Below are positions 26,880 to 35,474 of a stretch of 64,000 nt of DNA, one piece after another. The stretch covers positions 1-64,000 of the forward strand of contig JANNAT010000067.1 of the NCBI GenBank assembly GCA_031384605.1, written 5' to 3'. The notes under the pieces are model-generated. The model did no database searches. It was not told the origin of the DNA and saw only the letters and a program-made list of their open reading frames with translations. Position 1 is the first letter of the stretch. The number at the start of each line of letters is the position of its first letter. A program made the position numbers and the translations under genes. The DNA comes from JANNAT01 sp031384605. Lineage in GTDB: Bacteria > Pseudomonadota > Alphaproteobacteria > Rhodobacterales > Rhodobacteraceae.

Positions 26880-27124
26880 TTATCACGCAAGTAATCAAGC
26901 ACTGGCTGATTGATGGTGCGGCGGCGGTTAAAACTTTCCATCACTTCATCCAGCGTGGCCACGCGCGACTCAATCTGGTTCACCGCTTCATTCGGCACCA
27001 GATAGCCCACCACGGCCGAGTTTTTCAAAATCGCCACCGGTTTGCCGCCAGAGCGTTCGAAGACTTTGTGCGGTTCACGCAATTCGGTCATGGTGGCGAT
27101 GTGGGGGGTCAACAGACGTGTCAT
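26876..27124 (-). CDS. Phd/YefM-type antitoxin
   Basis: An 82-residue protein starting MTRLLTPHIATMTELREPHKVFERSGGKPVAILKNSAVVGYLVP, the standard Phd/YefM N-terminal DNA-binding fold, followed by a disordered toxin-binding tail ending LDYLRDK. The ATG at 27124 is used; the longer in-frame extension to 27259 runs through the promoter. It neutralises the Doc-like toxin and should autoregulate by binding the palindrome just upstream. Confidence 0.88.
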   Translation of the reverse strand: MTRLLTPHIATMTELREPHKVFERSGGKPVAILKNSAVVGYLVPNEAVNQIESRVATLDEVMESFNRRRTINQPVLDYLRDK

Positions 27125-27139
27125 GGCATATGTCCTGTA

Positions 27140-27159
27140 ATGTATGTTGGAGTATACAT
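27140..27159. promoter_or_regulatory. Palindromic operator/promoter of the toxin-antitoxin operon
   Basis: ATGTAT at 27140-27145 and ATACAT at 27154-27159 are inverted repeats with an 8-base spacer, ending 16 bases from the antitoxin start. Phd-type antitoxins usually bind such palindromes over their promoter. The minus-strand sequence here (GATGTATACTCC) could hold the -10 box. Confidence 0.5.
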
Positions 27160-27237
27160 CATTTTGCCGAAAATGCAACTGCGGTAATGGGCGTAAGGAT
27201 GGGCAAGGGCGCAATTTGAAATATGCCCGTGGACAAG

Positions 27238-27263
27238 AAAGGTGCGCCCCAAGGCGCACCTTT
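27238..27263. terminator. Intrinsic terminator hairpin
   Basis: AAAGGTGCGCC and GGCGCACCTTT form a perfect 11-base-pair stem with a CCAA loop, with T residues on either strand. It lies just past the stop of the dienelactone hydrolase-like gene (minus strand) and upstream of the toxin-antitoxin promoter, so it most likely terminates the former. Confidence 0.8.
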
Positions 27264-27295
27264 TATCGCGAAATTGGTGCGCCTGAAGGCACGCC

Positions 27296-28180
27296 CTACG
27301 CCAAATTCGCCTTGAAAAACGCCACGGTCCGCTCCCACGCCAGATCGGCGTTGGCTTTGTCATACCTTGGCGTGCTGTCGTTGTGGAAACCGTGGTTGGC
27401 GCCCGCATAGATGAACGCCTCATACCGCGTGCCAGCAGCCTTCAAAGCCGCCTCGAACTCCGGCCAGCCTGCGTTTACCCGATCATCCAATTCGCCGTAA
27501 TGGATCAACAACGGCGCCTTGATCTTTGGCACATCCGCAGCATCAGCCTGGCGGCCATAAAACGGCACCGCACCGCCCAGTTCACGGTAGGCCACGGCAG
27601 CGGCATTGGCCACGCCGCCACCATAGCAAAACCCGGTGATGCCAACGCGGCCCGAATCGGGCCTTGTCATCAACCAGTCAATGGCGGCAAAGAAATCATT
27701 GATCAGTTTGGTCGGGTCCACCGTCGCTTGCAACTCCTTGCCGGCCTCGTCGTTACCCGGATAGCCGCCAACGCTGGTTAACCCATCGGGTGCCAATGCG
27801 ATAAACCCGGCCTTTGCCACCCGGCGCGCAACGTCTTCGATATAGGGGTTCAGGCCGCGGTTTTCGTGCACAACCACTACCGCGCCGACCTTACCCGTCA
27901 GATTGGCGGGTTTCACCAGATAGCCGCGCACATCGACATGACCATTCGGCGACGGATAGGTTACATATTCGGCAATGATATCGGGGTCGGTGAATGACAC
28001 CTGCTGGGCCAGCGCATAGTTCGGGCTCATGATGTTCAACAAGGCCAAGGCCGTCAGCCCGCCGATGGTGAACTTGGCAGAACGGTCAAGAAATTCGCGT
28101 TTGGTAATCTTGCCATGGGCGTAGAAATCATAAAGTTCCAACAGTTCAGGGGCGAAATCCTTGGCAGTCATGCGGGTCAT
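27296..28180 (-). CDS. Dienelactone hydrolase family protein
   Basis: A 294-residue alpha/beta hydrolase of the dienelactone hydrolase family. After a 35-residue start (MTRMTAKDFAPELLELYDFYAHGKITKREFLDR) comes a hydrophobic stretch (FTIGGLTALALLNIMSPNYALAQQ), probably an export signal with an AxA-like cleavage end, so the enzyme may be periplasmic. The catalytic Cys is in GFCYGGGVAN (about 200-209), with the expected Glu (VVHENRGLN), Asp (GELDDRVN) and His (GANHGFHND). Dienelactone hydrolases open lactones, but many members have other carboxylester substrates. The ATG at 28180 is preferred over one at 28222. Confidence 0.85.
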   Translation of the reverse strand: MTRMTAKDFAPELLELYDFYAHGKITKREFLDRSAKFTIGGLTALALLNIMSPNYALAQQVSFTDPDIIAEYVTYPSPNGHVDVRGYLVKPANLTGKVGAVVVVHENRGLNPYIEDVARRVAKAGFIALAPDGLTSVGGYPGNDEAGKELQATVDPTKLINDFFAAIDWLMTRPDSGRVGITGFCYGGGVANAAAVAYRELGGAVPFYGRQADAADVPKIKAPLLIHYGELDDRVNAGWPEFEAALKAAGTRYEAFIYAGANHGFHNDSTPRYDKANADLAWERTVAFFKANLA

Positions 28181-28415
28181 GGTTGCATCTCCTGTGCGGT
28201 TGCACCCGCAAAGATAGCACAACTGCGCCGAAATCCAGACAGCGGTGCGCAGGATGTTGGATCACAGTTGCGTCAACCAGCCGTGGGCCAACAGATCGGA
28301 CGCGTGCTATGGCCAATCATCGCGCGCAGGTGCCCCGGATCGGCGGGCTGGTGCGCGATAAGGGTCCGGGCACGGATTGAACCGGATCACAAAACAACAG
28401 GCCAGTGACGGTAAG

Positions 28416-28434
28416 GCATGTCAGCCTGACATGC
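28416..28434. promoter_or_regulatory. Perfect palindrome upstream of tpa
   Basis: GCATGTCAG and CTGACATGC are exact inverted repeats around one C. It lies 196 bases before the tpa start, 100 bases before the direct repeats. No gene is nearby on the plus strand to need a terminator. It may be a binding site for a dimeric regulator, but I cannot name one. Confidence 0.4.
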
Positions 28435-28519
28435 TGTTGCCCAAGTACCGGATTGCCCTGTCAGATCCTTGTGAAACCTTCGACTTCGCCGCTAAAAATT
28501 CCGGAAATCACCTTGCATT

Positions 28520-28552
28520 CTGGTCTTATCTGACTGTTCCTTCTGGCCATAA
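28520..28552 (+). promoter_or_regulatory. Candidate TauR operator upstream of tpa
   Basis: Two direct repeats, CTGGTCTTAT at 28520 and CTGGCCATAA at 28543, with 23 bases between starts. TauR of Rhodobacter capsulatus is known to bind direct repeats with consensus CTGGACYTAA upstream of tpa; these are close matches. The same pattern with the same 23-base spacing precedes xsc. The site ends 77 bases before the tpa ATG. Confidence 0.7.
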
Positions 28553-28629
28553 GGATATATCCTGCGATCTTGGATTATAGAGAGTATTCCACATGGGCGC
28601 ACAGAGCCCTGCAACCAAGAGGTTCAGCT

Positions 28630-30009
28630 ATGGACGGCTATGCATCCGCCAATGACATCAGCGAAGTGATCGCCGCCGACAAGCGCCACGTCTGGCACCA
28701 CCTGATCCAGCACAAACAGTTCGAGGTAAACGATCCGCGCATTGTGGTCGAAGGTCGCGGCATGCGGGTCTGGGATGCGCGCGGCAAGGAATATCTTGAC
28801 GGCGTGTCGGGGGCTGTGTGGACAGTGAACGTCGGCTACGGGCGTGAAAGCATTGCCAACGCTGTGCGTGATCAGTTGTTGAAGATGAACTATTTCGCGG
28901 GCGTCGGCGGGTCTATCCCCGGTGCGATCTTTGCCGATCGGCTGATTTCGAAAATGCCGGGGATGAGCCGGGTTTACTATTCAAACTCTGGCTCTGAGGC
29001 GAACGAAAAGGTTTATAAGATGGTGCGCCAGATTGCGCACAAACATCATGGCGGCAAAAAGTGGAAGATCCTGTACCGCGAGCGTGATTATCACGGCACC
29101 ACCATCGGCACGCTTGCCACCAGCGGTCAGTTGGAACGCGCGGCACAATATGGGCCCTATCCTGATGGCTTTGTCATGGTGCCACATTGCCTGGAATACC
29201 GCGCGCAGTGGGATGTCGAAAATTACGGGGTGCGCGCTGCGGATGCCATTGAAGAGGTGATCTTGCGCGAAGGGGCCGATACAATCGGCGCGTTGGTGCT
29301 GGAACCTGTAACGGCAGGCGGCGGCGTGATCACCCCGCCTGCAGGATACTGGGACCGGGTGCAAGAGATTTGCGCCAAATACAAAATCTTGCTGCATATC
29401 GACGAAGTCGTTTGCGGCGTAGGGCGCACCGGCACGTGGTTTGGCTATCAGCATTACGGCATCAAGCCCGATTTCGTCACGATGGCCAAAGGCGTGGCCT
29501 CGGGCTATGCGGCGATTTCGTGCACTGTCACAACTGAGGCGATCTTTGATCTGTTCAAATCGGATGCCGCCGATCACCTTTCGTATTTCCGCGACATCTC
29601 TACCTTTGGCGGCTGCACGGCGGGCCCTGCGGCGGCGCTGGAAAACATGCGGATCATCGAGGATGAGAATCTGTTGGACAACACCCTGCGGATGGGTGCC
29701 CGCGTGATCGACAATCTGAATGCTTTGATGGACAAGCATAAAGTCATCGGCGATGTGCGCGGCAAGGGGCTGTTCTGCGGGGCGGAACTGGTGGCAGACA
29801 GGGGCACCAAAGAGCCCGCCAATGAAAAGATGGTGGCGGCAGTGGTCGCCGATTGCAATGCCCAAGGGGTGATCATCGGCATGACCAACCGATCGGTGCC
29901 CGGCCTGAACAACACGCTGTGTCTGTCACCTGCGCTGATCGCCACGCCTGATGATATTGACCAGATCACCGACGCGATTGACCGGGCGCTGACCAAGGTT
30001 TTTGGGTAA
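28630..30009 (+). CDS. tpa: Taurine--pyruvate aminotransferase
   Basis: A 459-residue class III aminotransferase that converts taurine and pyruvate to sulfoacetaldehyde and alanine. It has the YYSNSGSEANEKVYKMVRQ phosphate-binding region (about 98-116), HIDEVVCGVGRTGTWFG, and the pyridoxal-phosphate Lys in VTMAKGVASGY (about 285-295). The start MDGYASANDISEVIAADKRHVWHHL fits Tpa and has AAGAGG upstream; a longer in-frame start at 28570 is not supported. It opens the taurine locus; the match of direct repeats, tauR, xsc and sulfite genes makes the assignment firm. Confidence 0.93.
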   Translation: MDGYASANDISEVIAADKRHVWHHLIQHKQFEVNDPRIVVEGRGMRVWDARGKEYLDGVSGAVWTVNVGYGRESIANAVRDQLLKMNYFAGVGGSIPGAIFADRLISKMPGMSRVYYSNSGSEANEKVYKMVRQIAHKHHGGKKWKILYRERDYHGTTIGTLATSGQLERAAQYGPYPDGFVMVPHCLEYRAQWDVENYGVRAADAIEEVILREGADTIGALVLEPVTAGGGVITPPAGYWDRVQEICAKYKILLHIDEVVCGVGRTGTWFGYQHYGIKPDFVTMAKGVASGYAAISCTVTTEAIFDLFKSDAADHLSYFRDISTFGGCTAGPAAALENMRIIEDENLLDNTLRMGARVIDNLNALMDKHKVIGDVRGKGLFCGAELVADRGTKEPANEKMVAAVVADCNAQGVIIGMTNRSVPGLNNTLCLSPALIATPDDIDQITDAIDRALTKVFG

Positions 30010-30132
30010 AACTTATCGCTTTCGCAGCCCTCGCCGCGCAGTCGTCGGGGGTGCGATCACTCTGAACGTTTCATCTGTTCCTAAATATCCCCGCCGGAGG
30101 CTCCTGTCTGCCTATCCGAACCCAAGGCCCAA

Positions 30133-31584
30133 ATGACCATCCCGCCCGAAGCTTTTGTTCTGCCCGCAGCCGCCCGCGGCACATTGCAGCAACGCATCCG
30201 GCAAATGGTCACCGAAGGTGTGCTGTCGGGGCGGTTTCGTCTGGGCCAAAAGATGCCGTCGTCGCGCGGGTTGGCGCTGCATCTTGGGATCAGTCGGATC
30301 ACGGTGACGCTGTCTTATGCCGAACTGGTTTCGGCGGATTATCTGACGTCCAAGGGCCGCTCTGGCTATTACATTTCCGAAACCGCTCCGCGTGCGCCCG
30401 AATTGCCCGCTCTTGCCGCGCGCAGTGAAAGCCCGGATTTCGCGCGCCTGACCGGGCTTCGATTTTCATCCGTCGCCGCTGTTCAACGACCAACAGATTG
30501 GGAAACATACCCCTATCCCTTCATTTACGGCCAATCCGATGCCAGCCTTTTCGATCACCAGAACTGGCGGCTTTGTGCGCTGCGGGCCTTGGGGCGGCGC
30601 GATTTTGTGGCACTGACACAAGACTATTACGACCGCGATGATCCTTTGTTGATCGAGCATATCGTGCAATCAATACTGCCGCGCCGCGGGATTGCCGCAC
30701 GCGAAGACGAAGTTTTGCTGACCATGGGGTCACAAAACGGGCTTTGGCTGGCGGCGGCCACTTTGCTGGGGCCCGGGCGGCGCGCGGTGATTGAAAATCC
30801 CGGTTATCCGGGGCTGCGCGGCATCTTGGATACCTCGGGCGCAGAGGTGATTTCGGTTAGTGTCGATGCCGATGGCTTGCCGCCGGACGCCATTCCCAAG
30901 GGCGTAGATGTGGTTTTCACCACTGCCAGCCATCAGTGCCCCACCAATGCCACCATGCCATTGGCCCGCCGCGTCGCCCTATTGGCAGCAGGCGCCCGCG
31001 ATGGCTTTGTCATCGTGGAAGATGATTATGAGTTTGAGATGTCGTTTCTGAAACCCGTCTCGCCCGCGCTGAAATCGCTCGATGCGGATGGCCGGGTGGT
31101 TTATGCGGGATCGTTTTCCAAATCCGTCTTTCCCGGCTTGCGGCTGGGCTATCTGGTTGGCCCCGCCAGTTTTATCCGTGAGGCGCGTGCGCTGCGGCTG
31201 ATGATGTTGCGCCATCCGCCGGGGCATATTCAGCGCACCGTCGCCTATTTTCTGTCGCTGGGCCATTACGACGCGCTGATCAACCGGATGCGCAGCGCCT
31301 ATCGCCGCCGCCGGCAAGTGATGGATGAGGCGATCCGCGAGCATGGCTTAACCGTTGCAGGGCAGGGTGGCTTTGGCGGATCAAGCCTGTGGATGCGCGC
31401 GCCGGACGGGGTGAACACCGCGACGCTGGCCGAGACTTTGCGCGCGGATGGTGTGCTGATCGAACCCGGAGCGGCGTTTTTTGACCCTGAACAGACCTCG
31501 CCAAATCATTATCGGCTGGGCTATTCCTCAATCAGCCCGGCGCGCATTCCCGAAGGGATTGCCCGCATTGCGCGCGCTTTGTAA
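30133..31584 (+). CDS. tauR: MocR-type transcriptional regulator TauR
   Basis: A 483-residue GntR/aminotransferase chimera. A winged helix-turn-helix is at residues 15-85 (IRQMVTEGVLSGRFRLGQKMPSSRGLALHLGISRITV). A class I aminotransferase-like domain follows with VDADGLPPDAIPKGVDVVFTTASHQCPTN and the pyridoxal-phosphate Lys in YAGSFSKSVFPGLRLGYLVG. Regulators of this kind sense taurine through the cofactor and activate tpa and xsc. In related bacteria tauR is usually divergent from tpa, whereas here it lies downstream on the same strand. The identification is from position and architecture. Confidence 0.88.
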   Translation: MTIPPEAFVLPAAARGTLQQRIRQMVTEGVLSGRFRLGQKMPSSRGLALHLGISRITVTLSYAELVSADYLTSKGRSGYYISETAPRAPELPALAARSESPDFARLTGLRFSSVAAVQRPTDWETYPYPFIYGQSDASLFDHQNWRLCALRALGRRDFVALTQDYYDRDDPLLIEHIVQSILPRRGIAAREDEVLLTMGSQNGLWLAAATLLGPGRRAVIENPGYPGLRGILDTSGAEVISVSVDADGLPPDAIPKGVDVVFTTASHQCPTNATMPLARRVALLAAGARDGFVIVEDDYEFEMSFLKPVSPALKSLDADGRVVYAGSFSKSVFPGLRLGYLVGPASFIREARALRLMMLRHPPGHIQRTVAYFLSLGHYDALINRMRSAYRRRRQVMDEAIREHGLTVAGQGGFGGSSLWMRAPDGVNTATLAETLRADGVLIEPGAAFFDPEQTSPNHYRLGYSSISPARIPEGIARIARAL

Positions 31585-31585
31585 A

Positions 31586-31618
31586 CTGGCATTAATACGC
31601 CATCGCAACTGGCCCTAA
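31586..31618 (+). promoter_or_regulatory. Candidate TauR operator upstream of xsc
   Basis: Direct repeats CTGGCATTAA at 31586 and CTGGCCCTAA at 31609, start-to-start 23 bases, identical in spacing to the pair before tpa and a closer match to CTGGACYTAA. The site begins one base after the tauR stop and ends 61 bases before the xsc ATG. It implies that xsc has its own TauR-dependent promoter in addition to any read-through. Confidence 0.75.
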
Positions 31619-31679
31619 GGCCAATGCGGGCGCGCCGCTAAAAGAAAGCCAACCCCGTTTTACGCCACAGGAGATCCCC

Positions 31680-33455
31680 ATGCGCATGACCACCGAAGAG
31701 GCTTTCGTTAAAGTCCTGCAGATGCATGGGATCGAGCATGCCTTTGGCATCATTGGCTCTGCGTTCATGCCGATATCCGACCTGTTCCCGCGCGCAGGGA
31801 TTACCTTCTGGGACTGCGCGCATGAAGGATCCGGCGGGATGATGGCCGACGGCTATACCCGCGCCACAGGCCGGGTTTCGATGATGATCGCGCAAAACGG
31901 CCCCGGCATTACCAACTTTGTAACGGCGGTCAAAACGGCCTATTGGAACCACACGCCGTTGTTGCTGGTCACGCCGCAGGCGGCGAATAAAACCATCGGC
32001 ATGGGTGGCTTTCAAGAGGTTGAACAGATGGCGCTGTTCAAGGATATGGTCGCTTACCAGGAAGAGGTGCGCGACCCTTCCCGCGTGGCCGAAGTGCTGA
32101 ACCGCGTCATCTTGAACGCGCGTCGGATGTCGGCCCCAGCCCAGATCAACATGCCGCGCGACTACTGGACCCAAGTGATTGACATTGACCTGCCCGCCAT
32201 GGTGGAATTTGAACGCCCCGCCGGAGGCGAAGATGCCATTGCGGCGGCGGCGGCGTTGCTGTCATCGGCCAAGTTCCCGGTTATTCTGAACGGTGCGGGT
32301 GTGGTTCTGGCGGGGGCCATCCCTGCATCCATGGCGTTGGCCGAACGGCTGGATGCAGCCGTGTGTGTTGGCTATCAACACAACGATGCCTTCCCCGGGT
32401 CGCACCGGCTGTTTGCAGGCCCGTTAGGCTATAATGGGTCCAAAGCCGCAATGGAGTTGATTTCTGCCGCGGATGTGGTATTGTGTCTCGGTACCCGATT
32501 GAATCCGTTTTCAACGCTTCCGGGATACGCGCTGGACTATTGGCCACGTGAGGCCAAGATTATCCAAGTCGACATCAACCCGGATCGGATCGGGCTGACC
32601 AAGAAGGTTACTGTTGGCATTGTCGGCGACGCTAAAAAGGTCGCCGAAGCGGTATTGGCGCGTCTGGCCCCTGCCGCAGGTAACCATGGGCGTATGGAAC
32701 GCAAAGCCAAAATCGCGCAGACCAAATCGGCATGGGCCCAAGCCCTGTCGTCGATGGATCACGAAGACGATGACGCGGGCACCACTTGGAATGCCCGCGC
32801 GCGTGCGGATAAACCCGATTGGATGTCGCCCCGCATGGCGTGGCGCGCGATCCAATCGGCACTGCCGAAAGATGCGATTATCTCGTCCGATATCGGCAAC
32901 AACTGCGCCATCGGCAACGCGTATCCAACCTTTGAAGAAGGCCGCAAATATCTGGCCCCCGGTCTGTTTGGCCCCTGCGGATACGGATTGCCCGTCGTGG
33001 TGGGGGCAAAAATCGGCTGCCCGGATGTGCCGGTTGTGGGGTTTTCGGGCGACGGCGCGTTTGGAATTGCGGTGACCGAACTTACTGCGATTGGCCGCCC
33101 GGAATGGCCCGCCGTCACCATGGTGGTTTTCCGCAATTACCAATGGGGTGCGGAAAAGCGCAATTCCACCTTGTGGTACGCCGATAACTTTATCGGCACC
33201 GAACTGGATACCGGCGTGTCTTATGCAGGCATTGCAAAGGCTTGCGGGTTGCAAGGTGTGGTTGCCCGCACGATGGACGAGTTGCGCGATGCTTTGGCAA
33301 AGGCCGTGGTCGATCAGATGCAGCATGGCAAAACCACGCTGATCGAGGCGATGATCAATCAGGAACTGGGAGAGCCGTTTCGCCGCGATGCGATGAAAAA
33401 ACCTGTCGCAGTGGCTGGGATATCGGCGGCGGATATGCGCAGGCAGACAGTTTGA
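31680..33455 (+). CDS. xsc: Sulfoacetaldehyde acetyltransferase
   Basis: A 591-residue thiamine-diphosphate enzyme that converts sulfoacetaldehyde and phosphate to acetyl phosphate and sulfite. The N-terminal domain starts MTTEEAFVKVLQMHGIEHAFGIIGSAFMPISDLFP with the DCAHEGSGGMMADGYTRA region (about 43-60); the C-terminal ThDP/Mg site is in GFSGDGAFGIAVTELTAIGR and NYQWGAEKRN. CAGGAG lies upstream of the ATG at 31680. It is followed 51 bases later by a TauE-like permease and then ackA. The length is as expected for Xsc. Confidence 0.95.
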   Translation: MRMTTEEAFVKVLQMHGIEHAFGIIGSAFMPISDLFPRAGITFWDCAHEGSGGMMADGYTRATGRVSMMIAQNGPGITNFVTAVKTAYWNHTPLLLVTPQAANKTIGMGGFQEVEQMALFKDMVAYQEEVRDPSRVAEVLNRVILNARRMSAPAQINMPRDYWTQVIDIDLPAMVEFERPAGGEDAIAAAAALLSSAKFPVILNGAGVVLAGAIPASMALAERLDAAVCVGYQHNDAFPGSHRLFAGPLGYNGSKAAMELISAADVVLCLGTRLNPFSTLPGYALDYWPREAKIIQVDINPDRIGLTKKVTVGIVGDAKKVAEAVLARLAPAAGNHGRMERKAKIAQTKSAWAQALSSMDHEDDDAGTTWNARARADKPDWMSPRMAWRAIQSALPKDAIISSDIGNNCAIGNAYPTFEEGRKYLAPGLFGPCGYGLPVVVGAKIGCPDVPVVGFSGDGAFGIAVTELTAIGRPEWPAVTMVVFRNYQWGAEKRNSTLWYADNFIGTELDTGVSYAGIAKACGLQGVVARTMDELRDALAKAVVDQMQHGKTTLIEAMINQELGEPFRRDAMKKPVAVAGISAADMRRQTV

Positions 33456-33506
33456 TGCCAGGGATGCCTGAAATTTTTCGCCGAAAAATTTTAGGCGGCA
33501 AACGTT

Positions 33507-34247
33507 ATGCCCTTTGATCTTGGCCCCGTTGAATTGGCATGGATGGCGGTGGCCATTCTGATCGCGGCCTTTGTGCGTGGCTATTCCGGGTTTGGGTATT
33601 CGGCGATGGTGATTGCGGCGTCCAGCCTTGTGACCAATCCGTTGTACTTTGTCGCCGTTGTGGTGATTTTGGAAACCGCTATGTCGCTGCAAGCCGCGCG
33701 CGGTGCCGGCCCGGATGTGGATTGGCGCCGGGTTTGGTGGCTATTGCTGGGCGCTGCGCTGGGTTTGCCGCTGGGATTGTGGATATTGACAGGGGTCAGT
33801 GAAGATACCGCACGGGCAGTGATTTCCGCCTATGTGCTGGTGATGTGCGGCGTGCTTTTGGCAGGCTGGCGGATGCGCACCGAGGTGCGCGGGCGCGTTA
33901 ATGTGGCAGCGGGCCTGTTGTCGGGCCTTGCCAACGCGCCGGGTATGGGGGGGTTGCCGATTGCCGCGTTTTTTGCCGCCCAACCGATACGCCCGGCAGT
34001 GTTTCGCGCCACTCTGATTGCCTATTTCCCGCTGCTCGATCTTTATTCCGCGCCGCTTTACTGGTATGCGGGGCTGGTCAGTTGGGATACGCTTTGGGCA
34101 TCGCTGATTGCCCTGCCGTTGACAATTTTGGGCAATTGGCTGGGCGGGCGGCATTTTCTGAACACCGATCCGCAGGATTTCCGTCGCTTTGCGATTGTGC
34201 TTTTGGCGGGGCTGGCGGCACTGGGCCTGCTGAAGGCGGTGATCTAG
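33507..34247 (+). CDS. TauE/SafE-family sulfite exporter
   Basis: A 246-residue inner-membrane protein with eight predicted transmembrane helices, of the TauE/SafE family. It contains the family stretch FVRGYSGFGYSAMVIAASSLV (about 22-42) and a second half-repeat with GLLSGLANAPGMGGLPIAAFF (about 133-153). Members near xsc are thought to export sulfite made from sulfoacetaldehyde. Its stop is immediately followed by the ackA ATG, so they are translationally coupled. Substrate is inferred from location. Confidence 0.85.
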   Translation: MPFDLGPVELAWMAVAILIAAFVRGYSGFGYSAMVIAASSLVTNPLYFVAVVVILETAMSLQAARGAGPDVDWRRVWWLLLGAALGLPLGLWILTGVSEDTARAVISAYVLVMCGVLLAGWRMRTEVRGRVNVAAGLLSGLANAPGMGGLPIAAFFAAQPIRPAVFRATLIAYFPLLDLYSAPLYWYAGLVSWDTLWASLIALPLTILGNWLGGRHFLNTDPQDFRRFAIVLLAGLAALGLLKAVI

Positions 34248-35327
34248 ATGCTGCTTGTGGTCAATGCCGGATCATCTTCGATCAAACTGGCGGTGTTTGA
34301 TCCGCAGTTGCGGCAGGTTTTGGCGGGGGCAGTCACAGAAATCGGCGCGCAGGCGCGGATAAAGATCGGAAACGTCGATCAAACAGCACCAATTGCCGAT
34401 CACCCCGCCGCCTTGCAGCTTGCCCTGACCATAGCGGCGCAATCGGGGTATCCCACCCACACCTTCACCGCCGCCGCCCACCGTGTCGTGCACGGCGGCA
34501 TAAACCTGCGGGCCGCTTGCAAAATCTCGCCCGCAATCATCGCGCAGATCGAAGCCTGCGTGCCTTTGGCCCCGTTGCACAACCCGGCCAACCTGATGGC
34601 GATCCGGGCCCTGCAACGCCTTGCCCCTGATCTGCCGCAATACGCCAGTTTTGACACCGCTTTTCACGCTACAAACCCTGCGGTTGCCACAACCTATGCC
34701 CTCCCCGCCGATATCCGCGACCAAGGCATCCGGCGCTATGGCTTTCACGGGATCAGCTATGCAGGCTTGGTGAAAACCCTGCGCGATCAATTGGATGGCT
34801 GCTTGCCCCAACGGCTGCTGGCGCTGCATCTGGGCAACGGCGCGTCGTTGTGCGCGATCCTGAATGGCAAATCGGTGGCCACCACGATGGGCTATTCGCC
34901 GCTGGACGGGTTGACGATGGGCACGCGGGCGGGGGGCATTGACGGCAACGCTGTGCTGCGGCTGGCGGAATTGCATGGCATCGCCGCCGCCGCCGATATA
35001 CTGAACCGTCGCTCTGGTTTGTTGGCGCTGGGTGGCAGCAATGACATGCGGACTTTGCATGGTGCCGACACTGCAGACGCCCGCTTTGCGGTGGATCATT
35101 TCTGCTATTGGGCGGCGCGGCACGCGGGGTCGATGATTGCGGCGATGGGGGGCTTGGACGCCATCGCATTCACCGGCGGGATTGGCGAAAATGATGCCGT
35201 CGTGCGGGGCGATATTCTGGCGCGGTTGGGTTGGGCCGGGTCGGATATTCCCAGCTATATCATCGCCGCCAATGAAGAACGCTTTATCGCCGCCGAAGCG
35301 GCACAACTTCATCGTGCGGGCGCGTGA
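34248..35327 (+). CDS. ackA: Acetate kinase
   Basis: A 359-residue acetate kinase, which makes acetate and ATP from acetyl phosphate. Family motifs include LLVVNAGSSSIKLAVFD at the start, AAHRVVHGG (about 81-89), YGFHGISYAGLV (about 165-176), LHLGNGASLCAILNGKS and MTRAGG-like MGTRAGGIDGN. It is somewhat shorter than the usual 390-400 residues but no motif is missing. Located directly after xsc and the TauE-like gene, it should use the acetyl phosphate released by Xsc. In most taurine loci this place is taken by phosphotransacetylase (pta). Confidence 0.92.
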   Translation: MLLVVNAGSSSIKLAVFDPQLRQVLAGAVTEIGAQARIKIGNVDQTAPIADHPAALQLALTIAAQSGYPTHTFTAAAHRVVHGGINLRAACKISPAIIAQIEACVPLAPLHNPANLMAIRALQRLAPDLPQYASFDTAFHATNPAVATTYALPADIRDQGIRRYGFHGISYAGLVKTLRDQLDGCLPQRLLALHLGNGASLCAILNGKSVATTMGYSPLDGLTMGTRAGGIDGNAVLRLAELHGIAAAADILNRRSGLLALGGSNDMRTLHGADTADARFAVDHFCYWAARHAGSMIAAMGGLDAIAFTGGIGENDAVVRGDILARLGWAGSDIPSYIIAANEERFIAAEAAQLHRAGA

Positions 35328-35474
35328 TGTTCCGCCACTCTTGTCATTTCCCGGATAAAATTCCGCATTCCAGCCATGAATTGCAACGCTGTGTCGCAAT
35401 CAGGGTTGTTCGTTGAAAATCTTCCGTCCAAACTGGTGCAAAGACCCCGCAATCGGGGCGGGTAGGGGGCCGCA

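Noticed and set aside
32511..33692. 393-codon open frame on the minus strand
   Set aside because: Antisense to xsc, with no recognisable domain; xsc has clear thiamine-diphosphate motifs.
34272..35399. 375-codon open frame on the minus strand
   Set aside because: Antisense to ackA; biased composition and no motif.
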